Shown here one piece after another: positions 10,509-19,300 of a stretch of 37,558 nt of DNA (positions are counted from its first letter, which is position 1; each line of letters opens with the position of its first letter). The notes beneath the pieces are model-generated. The model saw only the letters and a program-made list of their open reading frames with translations, was not told the origin of the DNA and made no database searches. This DNA comes from Gracilariopsis chorda (taxonomy: Eukaryota > Rhodophyta > Florideophyceae > Gracilariales > Gracilariaceae), in the NCBI GenBank assembly GCA_003194525.1, contig NBIV01000618.1:1-37558 (forward strand), read 5' to 3'. The translations under genes and the position numbers were made by a program.

Positions 10509-10523
10509 AGGGGTTCAACCCTT
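10509..10523 (+). other. Leader stem-loop C (AGGGG / CCCTT)
   Basis: Five pairs (one G-T wobble) close loop TTCAA. Family 2 has AGAGG / CCTCT at 22461-22477: the wobble becomes G-C and a G-C pair becomes A-T, so the stem is kept by paired changes. Confidence 0.6.
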
Positions 10524-10657
10524 AGGGTAGCGGAGGTAGTTTCTCCCGTCAGTGCGCCCGCTTTTACGAAGTTAGTTTCCTTTCCGAGTGTGCTTCAGAG
10601 CTGCTCGTGAGTATACTCCAGGCGTCGAGAACCCGAACTCCGCCTGTGATTCGCGTA

Positions 10658-10671
10658 CCAGACGCGTCTGG
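10658..10671 (+). other. 14-base leader palindrome D
   Basis: CCAGACGCGTCTGG is fully self-complementary. It recurs in E2 at 16054-16067. Family 2 has CGAGACGCGTCTCG at 22610-22623, 29252-29265 and 35824-35837, also fully self-complementary after a paired change. Retroviral dimer-initiation sites are palindromic leader sequences of this general kind; the function here is inferred. Confidence 0.7.
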
Positions 10672-10907
10672 ACGAGCGTTGAGACTTGGTTACACGGTCT
10701 CCGCTGGCGCCCTCGCTGTTAAGTGTTGAGTATAATCCACTCCAGCATCACCCACATAGTGTGACATCCGCTATCAGTCCAAAGCTGTACCGCCAAAACA
10801 GCCCTCTCGTCTATTCTGATAGCGATTCTAAGCATCGAGTCCCTCACTCTGCTTCATTTTCGTACCTTGTTTGTTCTAATTTCGGTTACTGAACTCGTTC
10901 TGGAACC

Positions 10908-13900
10908 ATGTCAGACTCCGAAGTTGAGTCAGAAACTACTTCTGGTGTGAAGATCCCGCGCTTCCACGGTAAGCGGAGAGAAGATTACACCCTATGGAGA
11001 CACCGTCTACGTGCTGCATGTCGTATTAAAGGTGTCTGGAATGTCGTTATGTCAAGTTCGGAGGAGTCATCTAGTGGAATAATGACACAAGCGTCTGGTT
11101 CTAGTGCTACCCAGACACCCTCCCGTACACTCGCAAAGCGCGAAAAGGCATGTGCAATCATCATTTGTGCACTTGGTGATGCCCCGTTGCGTGTAGTTAT
11201 GGATGTGGATGATGACCCCGGTCGCATGCTTCAACTACTTGATGCGCGATATGCCTCAAACAGGACAGTGTCTCGTATAGCCGTGCAGACTCAGCTGTTC
11301 AGAATGTCGTATAATGGCCAAAACATGTCCGAATTCGTGGACCAGTTTGCCTCTCTGTTCTCGCAGCTGGACCGCATGGGCAAAGATGCCGCCATACCAG
11401 AGTCTCACAAGGCACCTATGCTTCTGGCATCTATTGACCCCAACTGCTCATTGGAATCAACTGCAGCAGCACTGAGGACCAAGGAGATCTCGGAACTGAC
11501 CTGGGACTATGTAGCAACAACCCTAATTGATGAATATAATGCTCGTCAAATGGGGTCAAGCAGTTCTGGTAGAGGGCGCAATCGCAAGGAGAACAAGAAC
11601 AGGGGTGGTTCCCGTATTAGCGGACACAGCAAATTATCAAATGGTATTGAGAATGATGGTAACGCATCAGATTCAACCACTGTGAACGACCCCACTGGTC
11701 GTGCATATGCTGCTGGAAACAAAAATGGGTACCACTGCACCTTTTGTGACCGCGATGGACACACCCAGGACCGTTGTCACATGAATCCGGACAATCCTGA
11801 CAACCATTTACCACAAGCTATCTTGGATCAGCTAAGGCTAAATGCAGTCGAAAAGCCTAAACGTTCCGCCAAGTCATCGCGGAAAGCATCCAAGGTTGAG
11901 ATTGCTGGAGTCGCAGGTGAAAAGTCATCAGTGGTACCACCGGTTAATGAGTGCATTGACACATATGCAGACAGTGGCGCTACGTCTCATTTCTTTTGTT
12001 CGGTGTCGGCGTTCGTCCCAACCACAATGTTCGACATACCACATAGGACAATTGAACTAGCTGACAACACCACGGTCACTGCCACGCAACAAGGAGATGT
12101 GGTATTACCGTTTGTGGATGTCAATCTTAGGTTGTCTAATGTGCTGCTCGTTCCGAATCTTGGATATAACCTAGTTTCTGTAGGGCGGTTGGCTGACAAA
12201 GGTATCCACTCACTGTTTTGTGATAAGGAAGTACGCCTACAACACGAAGATGGGTTTGAGGTCGGGCATGGGACTCGTCATCATCGCTCCCGTTTATACA
12301 CCCTGCCAAACCCAATCGACCATACGGACACATCCACGGTGCTTGCTGCTACCGACGAGCGCACTAGTTCATTGTGGCACCGCCGACTGGCACATATGAA
12401 TGAACATGACCTTCAAAGAGTTCATGCTCACGTCGACGGTGTACCAAACATCAAGGGCATGGAGGAGGTATGTCGACCATGCCGCCTTGCCAAGGCGCAT
12501 AAACTGCCATTTCAGGGCAAGTTTGAACGAGCCAAGCAGGTTGGGGACGTGGTGCACTCGGACATTATCGGTCCGTTGGTGCCATCATTCCCCGACCGAT
12601 TCCGGTATGCATCCGGATTTGTCGATGATCACTCACGATATGCAGTCCTTGGGTTCATGGTGCACAGAACTGAGATCAGCGAAGTGTTCTTGGGAGTAAA
12701 GCAGAAGCTCAAACAGCTTGGAGGAGAGCATGTGCTTATTCGAAAACTGCACTCTGACAACGCAGAAGAGTATATTGCTTTGCAACACAATCCCGACAAT
12801 GGTCTTCAGGAGGTATCGTTTTCTCCTCCGTATACCCCACAACACAATGCTATTGCGGAGCGCATCAATCGCACTATGGGGGAAGCTGCCCGAGCTTTGC
12901 TGATTCAAGCAAGTTTACCAGACTGTTTGTGGCCATATGCACTGAAACATGTGATTTATATTCGCAATAGAGTGCCCCATTCCACCACTGGCGTGACCCC
13001 GTATGTGTTGGTCACTGACAATAGGCCTTCTTTGAAGTATATCAAAGTATTTGGATGTGCCGCATATGTATTAAAAATGAACCCGGGCACCAAGTTCGAG
13101 TCTCGTGCACTTGAGGGAGTGTACTTGCAGACTCTTGAGCATGGTGTTTACGAGGTCCTAATATCGGGTGACGACGATATTCCTCGAATAGTAAGGTCGC
13201 GTCATGTCACCTTTGATGAATCTAGGTTCCCTGGTGTACCGTATCTAAGCAATTATATGGATGACGAGAGTGCATCAGATGCGACTTATAGTTCTGAGGA
13301 TGATGTAGGCTCCACCAGCTCTGAAGAATTTTATGTTGACGATGTTGCGGACGTCATTTCAGAATCCGAAAATGGCAGCATAGACCATTCTGGGGCACCT
13401 GTAAACGTGACTGCTAACTCTGCACCACCAGATATTGTTACTGATGACCACAATTCCGGCAACGAAGAGGGGTCAGAGAGTGATGCAGAGAACATTGAAC
13501 AAGCAAATCTCGACTCTGAGTCACAGTCACGCTATCCTCGTCGCACTAGGCGTGCACCACAACGCTGGTGGCATATGGCTGGCGCGGCCAAATCGGAGGT
13601 TAAGGTTACCACGAGTGATGATCCCACACTCAAGGAAGCACTCTCCGCACCCCCAACTGAAAGAGAGCAATGGCTACATGCTATCGATGAGGAGTTCACA
13701 TCCTTGGAAGACAAGGCTACATGGGTTGCGGATGACTCACCAAAGTCCGCGCCTCTACCAACGCATGTCATTCTGAAGGTGAAACGTGACGCAGACAACT
13801 CCGTTGACCGATTTCGAGCTCGAATAGTGGCTGGAGGCAACCACCAGACATATGGTCAGGACTACTTAGAGACGTACGCACCAGTCGTTTCGTTCAACTT

Positions 13901-15194
13901 GGTTCGCATGTTCCTGTACCTGATATTGTGCATGCAGATGTTTGTTGCACAGGTGGATATTAAAACCGCATTCCTGAACGGTGACCTCAAGGAAGACGTT
14001 TCGGTGATGTCACCGCGTGGCATTCCTGGTCTCAAGTCACGATGCTATAAACTGCTAAAGGCTATATATGGGCTTAAGCAGGCTCATCTGGCATGGCATA
14101 CGAAGTTCAGCACAGACATTAAAGGCATAAGTTTTGAAGAATTACCCAGTGCACCATGTGTCTTCAGGCGCAAATTAGCCGGTAACACATACGCATACAT
14201 CTTGGTATACGTAGATGACCTTCTTATATTTACGCCAACTGCTGAACAACGTTCCCACATAGTGGAGGAGCTCAAGTCTCTGTATGACCTACGTGTTGAG
14301 ACTCGTATCAGAATGTATCTTGGTGTTGAATTAACCTGGAACATGGACTCCAATGGCCAACTGTTAGGTGTAAAACTAGCACAGCCGCTGTATGTCAGTG
14401 GCATGTTACGTCGGTTTGGACTGGAATGTAGCAAGCCTGCACGAAGCCCAATGGTAGAATCTTTCTTTTCCTCGCTTGATGTGGAGGAGGACAAGTCCCC
14501 ATTTGAAGTCCAGTTGTATCAGCAGATGATCGGGTCTCTGCTGTACCTGGCATTACGGACACGTTTGGACATATTGGCACCCGTACTTATCCTAGCGCGC
14601 TTTCAGAAAGCACCAACTCGGTATTGTCATCGAGCGGTGAAGCGCGTGCTAAGGTATTTACGTGGCACTACTCACCATGGACTTGTTTATCAACCTGGTA
14701 ACCTGCTGCTCAATGGTTATGTAGACTCTGATTACGCTGGTGACACCACTGATCGCAAGTCTTTGTCTGGCTTTATGATCAAACTTGGGTCATGTGCTTG
14801 TTTCTACGGTGCGCGTAAGCAGGCGTCAGTGGCATTGTCTACAGGCGAGTCCGAGTATTACGCATTAGTGATGGCAAGTCAAGAGCTAATGTGGATATCT
14901 CGAGTACTTGAGGAATGTGGAATACCGGTTAATGAGAGTACTCCACTACGCTCAGACAACCAGTGTGCGATTGAATGGGCCATTGGTGAGCGTTGCCCCT
15001 CCGGACGTGCCAAACACATTGACGTGAAGATACACTTTATCCGAGACTTGGTCAAAAGCAAGGTGATAACTGTGGAATATGTGGCAAGTGAGGACAATGA
15101 TGCTGACATACTCACTAAACCACTTAGTCCTGCTATGGCACAGTTGATCATGGATAGGGTTGGTCTGACCCAGGAACTCGAGGAGGAGTGTTGA
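10908..15194 (+). CDS. Gag-pol polyprotein of E3
   Basis: 1,428 codons, one frame. The order gag, protease, integrase, RT, RNase H is diagnostic of Ty1/copia. The gag N terminus (FHGKRREDYTLWRHRLRAA, about 18-36) is the usual copia capsid start. A CCHC zinc knuckle is C277, C280, H285, C290. The protease motif is D355-S-G-A-T. Integrase has H491, H496, C522, C525 and catalytic D552, D617, E651. A Ser/Asp/Glu linker spans about 770-850. RT has D1017 and YVDD (D1103, D1104). RNase H acidic residues are D1273, E1314, D1350, D1400. The polyprotein would be cut by its own protease and act in cytoplasmic virus-like particles. The start is set by homology with family 2 (MSDSEVE). Against E2, E3 has R24 (G elsewhere), S1032 (W elsewhere) and S1075 (G elsewhere), which might weaken it. 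The stop is inside the 3' LTR. Confidence 0.96.
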   Translation: MSDSEVESETTSGVKIPRFHGKRREDYTLWRHRLRAACRIKGVWNVVMSSSEESSSGIMTQASGSSATQTPSRTLAKREKACAIIICALGDAPLRVVMDVDDDPGRMLQLLDARYASNRTVSRIAVQTQLFRMSYNGQNMSEFVDQFASLFSQLDRMGKDAAIPESHKAPMLLASIDPNCSLESTAAALRTKEISELTWDYVATTLIDEYNARQMGSSSSGRGRNRKENKNRGGSRISGHSKLSNGIENDGNASDSTTVNDPTGRAYAAGNKNGYHCTFCDRDGHTQDRCHMNPDNPDNHLPQAILDQLRLNAVEKPKRSAKSSRKASKVEIAGVAGEKSSVVPPVNECIDTYADSGATSHFFCSVSAFVPTTMFDIPHRTIELADNTTVTATQQGDVVLPFVDVNLRLSNVLLVPNLGYNLVSVGRLADKGIHSLFCDKEVRLQHEDGFEVGHGTRHHRSRLYTLPNPIDHTDTSTVLAATDERTSSLWHRRLAHMNEHDLQRVHAHVDGVPNIKGMEEVCRPCRLAKAHKLPFQGKFERAKQVGDVVHSDIIGPLVPSFPDRFRYASGFVDDHSRYAVLGFMVHRTEISEVFLGVKQKLKQLGGEHVLIRKLHSDNAEEYIALQHNPDNGLQEVSFSPPYTPQHNAIAERINRTMGEAARALLIQASLPDCLWPYALKHVIYIRNRVPHSTTGVTPYVLVTDNRPSLKYIKVFGCAAYVLKMNPGTKFESRALEGVYLQTLEHGVYEVLISGDDDIPRIVRSRHVTFDESRFPGVPYLSNYMDDESASDATYSSEDDVGSTSSEEFYVDDVADVISESENGSIDHSGAPVNVTANSAPPDIVTDDHNSGNEEGSESDAENIEQANLDSESQSRYPRRTRRAPQRWWHMAGAAKSEVKVTTSDDPTLKEALSAPPTEREQWLHAIDEEFTSLEDKATWVADDSPKSAPLPTHVILKVKRDADNSVDRFRARIVAGGNHQTYGQDYLETYAPVVSFNLVRMFLYLILCMQMFVAQVDIKTAFLNGDLKEDVSVMSPRGIPGLKSRCYKLLKAIYGLKQAHLAWHTKFSTDIKGISFEELPSAPCVFRRKLAGNTYAYILVYVDDLLIFTPTAEQRSHIVEELKSLYDLRVETRIRMYLGVELTWNMDSNGQLLGVKLAQPLYVSGMLRRFGLECSKPARSPMVESFFSSLDVEEDKSPFEVQLYQQMIGSLLYLALRTRLDILAPVLILARFQKAPTRYCHRAVKRVLRYLRGTTHHGLVYQPGNLLLNGYVDSDYAGDTTDRKSLSGFMIKLGSCACFYGARKQASVALSTGESEYYALVMASQELMWISRVLEECGIPVNESTPLRSDNQCAIEWAIGERCPSGRAKHIDVKIHFIRDLVKSKVITVEYVASEDNDADILTKPLSPAMAQLIMDRVGLTQELEEEC
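15180..15188 (+). other. Polypurine tract of E3
   Basis: GAGGAGGAG is immediately upstream of the 3' LTR and within the last codons of pol. Confidence 0.82.
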
Positions 15195-15999
15195 TGTTAG
15201 CACGTAGTCGAGTGCCGGGTAGTACTGGGACATCATGGTGCAACACTTGAAAACAAAGTTTCATATAACGGAGGGCTGTTTTTGGGACCTGCTTTACAAA
15301 AGCGCATATGCGTGTGTTCTCAAACCCAACGTGAAACGGGCATATGATTGGCTACTGCAAACACTCATATGCAACGTATTGGTTACAAGTGTTATGCATT
15401 CTATGGGCTCTTGGCACGGAACTGGCCACTTGGCATAAGGTGAATGGGTATGGTACTGAAGAATATGTGTGGCTACATGTGGTTTACAGGTATATGGAAG
15501 TGTGTCATGTGTGCGGTTGTGCAAGCAGGCACGTGCCATGCACGCAACACACCTAGGGTATGTACATGGATGCGGTGGCATGTGTATTTGTGCTTTGTCA
15601 TTGTCATGATGATGCGAGTAAGTGTTTATACAGTGCTGCAACATGCTGGCACATTGTTGGCGTGTCCGGTTCACTTATTGTGCGTTGCTGGCTACTTGGT
15701 TCACTTGGTCTGCATTGGTGTAATGTGTTGTTATGTTGTTATGCATGGTTGTACTTGGCTGTAATCAGTGTGTGCAACCCTTATTGTGTTATGTTTGTTT
15801 ATGATTGGTAGTATTGGGTGTCCCCACTTAGTGGTATAGGGTTTTCTTGTAGTTGTAGTGTGACGTAGAGGTGCTATATAACACGCTGAAGTTGCACTAC
15901 CAAGTAAACTCGCCCCAAGACTGGCAACCTTCACTGCTTCTTTTTCTTCTTTCTTTGTTCTACAGATGCGCCGTAGCCCAACTAACATTACTATCATCA
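15189..15999 (+). repeat. Family-1 3' LTR of E3
   Basis: 811 bp. It begins within the pol stop region (TGTTGA) and ends ATCATCA at 15999, directly followed by the TSD CTCGT and the rest of E2's leader. TATATAA is at 15875-15881. Confidence 0.95.
15298..15360 (+). promoter_or_regulatory. Conserved 63-bp U3 module, family-1 version
   Basis: It contains the blocks AAAAGCGCATATGCG, AACCCAACGTGAAAC and TGATTGGCTACTGCAA, the last with an inverted CCAAT box. The same blocks in the same order and spacing occur in family 2 (21435-21497) and, reversed, in the family-3 solo LTR (25222-25284). This is a likely enhancer or promoter element bound by host factors; the factor is unknown. It is present in every family-1 LTR. 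Confidence 0.65.
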
Positions 16000-16004
16000 C
16001 TCGT
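16000..16004 (+). repeat. TSD of E3, right copy (CTCGT)
   Basis: CTCGT follows the 3' LTR of E3 directly and is followed by GAGTATACTCC, the continuation of E2's leader. Confidence 0.93.
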
Positions 16005-16303
16005 GAGTATACTCCAGGCGTCGAGAACCCGAACTCCGCCTGTGATTCGCGTACCAGACGCGTCTGGACGAGCGTTGAGACTTGGTTACACGGTCTCCGC
16101 TGGCGCCCTCGCTGTTAAGTGTTGAGTATAATCCACTCCAGCATCACCCACATAGTGTGACATCCGCTATCAGTCCAAAGCTGTACCGCCAAAACAGCCC
16201 TCTCGTCTATTCTGATAGCGATTCTAAGCATCGAGTCCCTCACTCTGCTTCATTTTCGTACCTTGTTTGTTCTAATTTCGGTTACTGAACTCGTTCTGGA
16301 ACC
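16005..16303 (+). other. Leader of E2, distal part
   Basis: 299 bp that match 10609-10907 of E3, including palindrome D at 16054-16067. E2's own primer-binding site is some 8.5 kb upstream at 7505, so a transcript from E2's promoter would contain the whole of E3. Confidence 0.9.
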
Positions 16304-19300
16304 ATGTCAGACTCCGAAGTTGAGTCAGAAACTACTTCTGGTGTGAAGATCCCGCGCTTCCACGGTAAGCGGGGAGAAGATTACACCCTATGGAGACACC
16401 GTCTACGTGCTGCATGTCGTATTAAAGGTGTCTGGAATGTCGTTATGTCAAGTTCGGAGGAGTCATCTAGTGGAATAATGACACAAGCGTCTGGTTCTAG
16501 TGCTACCCAGACACCCTCCCGTACACTCGCAAAGCGCGAAAAGGCATGTGCAATCATCATTTGTGCACTTGGTGATGCCCCGTTGCGTGTAGTTATGGAT
16601 GTGGATGATGACCCCGGTCGCATGCTTCAACTACTTGATGCGCGATATGCCTCAAACAGGACAGTGTCTCGTATAGCCGTGCAGACTCAGCTGTTCAGAA
16701 TGTCGTATAATGGCCAAAACATGTCCGAATTCGTGGACCAGTTTGCCTCTCTGTTCTCGCAGCTGGACCGCATGGGCAAAGATGCCGCCATACCAGAGTC
16801 TCACAAGGCACCTATGCTTCTGGCATCTATTGACCCCAACTGCTCATTGGAATCAACTGCAGCAGCACTGAGGACCAAGGAGATCTCGGAACTGACCTGG
16901 GACTATGTAGCAACAACCCTAATTGATGAATATAATGCTCGTCAAATGGGGTCAAGCAGTTCTGGTAGAGGGCGCAATCGCAAGGAGAACAAGAACAGGG
17001 GTGGTTCCCGTATTAGCGGACACAGCAAATTATCAAATGGTATTGAGAATGATGGTAACGCATCAGATTCAACCACTGTGAACGACCCCACTGGTCGTGC
17101 ATATGCTGCTGGAAACAAAAATGGGTACCACTGCACCTTTTGTGACCGCGATGGACACACCCAGGACCGTTGTCACATGAATCCGGACAATCCTGACAAC
17201 CATTTACCACAAGCTATCTTGGATCAGCTAAGGCTAAATGCAGTCGAAAAGCCTAAACGTTCCGCCAAGTCATCGCGGAAAGCATCCAAGGTTGAGATTG
17301 CTGGAGTCGCAGGTGAAAAGTCATCAGTGGTACCACCGGTTAATGAGTGCATTGACACATATGCAGACAGTGGCGCTACGTCTCATTTCTTTTGTTCGGT
17401 GTCGGCGTTCGTCCCAACCACAATGTTCGACATACCACATAGGACAATTGAACTAGCTGACAACACCACGGTCACTGCCACGCAACAAGGAGATGTGGTA
17501 TTACCGTTTGTGGATGTCAATCTTAGGTTGTCTAATGTGCTGCTCGTTCCGAATCTTGGATATAACCTAGTTTCTGTAGGGCGGTTGGCTGACAAAGGTA
17601 TCCACTCACTGTTTTGTGATAAGGAAGTACGCCTACAACACGAAGATGGGTTTGAGGTCGGGCATGGGACTCGTCATCATCGCTCCCGTTTATACACCCT
17701 GCCAAACCCAATCGACCATACGGACACATCCACGGTGCTTGCTGCTACCGACGAGCGCACTAGTTCATTGTGGCACCGCCGACTGGCACATATGAATGAA
17801 CATGACCTTCAAAGAGTTCATGCTCACGTCGACGGTGTACCAAACATCAAGGGCATGGAGGAGGTATGTCGACCATGCCGCCTTGCCAAGGCGCATAAAC
17901 TGCCATTTCAGGGCAAGTTTGAACGAGCCAAGCAGGTTGGGGACGTGGTGCACTCGGACATTATCGGTCCGTTGGTGCCATCATTCCCCGACCGATTCCG
18001 GTATGCATCCGGATTTGTCGATGATCACTCACGATATGCAGTCCTTGGGTTCATGGTGCACAGAACTGAGATCAGCGAAGTGTTCTTGGGAGTAAAGCAG
18101 AAGCTCAAACAGCTTGGAGGAGAGCATGTGCTTATTCGAAAACTGCACTCTGACAACGCAGAAGAGTATATTGCTTTGCAACACAATCCCGACAATGGTC
18201 TTCAGGAGGTATCGTTTTCTCCTCCGTATACCCCACAACACAATGCTATTGCGGAGCGCATCAATCGCACTATGGGGGAAGCTGCCCGAGCTTTGCTGAT
18301 TCAAGCAAGTTTACCAGACTGTTTGTGGCCATATGCACTGAAACATGTGATTTATATTCGCAATAGAGTGCCCCATTCCACCACTGGCGTGACCCCGTAT
18401 GTGTTGGTCACTGACAATAGGCCTTCTTTGAAGTATATCAAAGTATTTGGATGTGCCGCATATGTATTAAAAATGAACCCGGGCACCAAGTTCGAGTCTC
18501 GTGCACTTGAGGGAGTGTACTTGCAGACTCTTGAGCATGGTGTTTACGAGGTCCTAATATCGGGTGACGACGATATTCCTCGAATAGTAAGGTCGCGTCA
18601 TGTCACCTTTGATGAATCTAGGTTCCCTGGTGTACCGTATCTAAGCAATTATATGGATGACGAGAGTGCATCAGATGCGACTTATAGTTCTGAGGATGAT
18701 GTAGGCTCCACCAGCTCTGAAGAATTTTATGTTGACGATGTTGCGGACGTCATTTCAGAATCCGAAAATGGCAGCATAGACCATTCTGGGGCACCTGTAA
18801 ACGTGACTGCTAACTCTGCACCACCAGATATTGTTACTGATGACCACAATTCCGGCAACGAAGAGGGGTCAGAGAGTGATGCAGAGAACATTGAACAAGC
18901 AAATCTCGACTCTGAGTCACAGTCACGCTATCCTCGTCGCACTAGGCGTGCACCACAACGCTGGTGGCATATGGCTGGCGCGGCCAAATCGGAGGTTAAG
19001 GTTACCACGAGTGATGATCCCACACTCAAGGAAGCACTCTCCGCACCCCCAACTGAAAGAGAGCAATGGCTACATGCTATCGATGAGGAGTTCACATCCT
19101 TGGAAGACAAGGCTACATGGGTTGCGGATGACTCACCAAAGTCCGCGCCTCTACCAACGCATGTCATTCTGAAGGTGAAACGTGACGCAGACAACTCCGT
19201 TGACCGATTTCGAGCTCGAATAGTGGCTGGAGGCAACCACCAGACATATGGTCAGGACTACTTAGAGACGTACGCACCAGTCGTTTCGTTCAACTTGGTT

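Larger units (their letters stand above)
6694..10608 (+). repeat. Three tandem 1,305-bp LTR-plus-leader units
   Basis: Units 6694-7998, 7999-9303 and 9304-10608 each hold one 811-bp LTR and the first 494 bp of the leader, ending at CTCGT. Unit 1 is E2's own and unit 3 is E3's own. Unit 2 is extra and matches unit 3 at the diagnostic site (C at 8079, against T at 6774 in unit 1). One unequal exchange between the units of E2 and E3 would create it. An assembly error is the alternative. Confidence 0.93.
10115..10907 (+). other. Complete family-1 leader (5' untranslated region)
   Basis: 793 bp between the 5' LTR and the gag start. It is strongly similar to the family-2 leader (786 bp), unlike the LTRs. 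It holds the PBS, three hairpins (10432-10459, 10486-10504, 10509-10523), a 14-base palindrome (10658-10671) and two conserved 5'-splice-like motifs (GGTAAGCC near 10273, GTGAGTA at 10607). The gag ATG at 10908 sits in GGAACCATGTC, a context shared with family 2. Confidence 0.85.
9304..15999 (+). mobile_element. Complete family-1 copia element E3
   Basis: A 6,696-bp element: 5' LTR 9304-10114, leader 10115-10907, gag-pol 10908-15194, 3' LTR 15189-15999. It is the most intact copy in the window, with both LTRs, PBS, polypurine tract, one open reading frame and a YVDD catalytic box. The LTRs differ at two sites (10083/15968 and 9833/15718). It lies in the leader of E2 in the same orientation, with TSD CTCGT (left copy 7994-7998, or 9299-9303 if the extra unit is counted out). 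It is the best candidate for an autonomous element, though it carries private amino-acid changes. Confidence 0.94.

Noticed and set aside
10509..10523. Possible RNA polymerase III B-box (GGTTCAACCC) in the leader
   Set aside because: It departs from the B-box consensus, is not kept in family 2, and lacks a suitable A-box. A hairpin with paired changes explains the region better.
6694..15999. A third full element nested at 7999
   Set aside because: Three 5' LTR units but only two right ends (15999 and 21395) exist, so only two insertions are needed.
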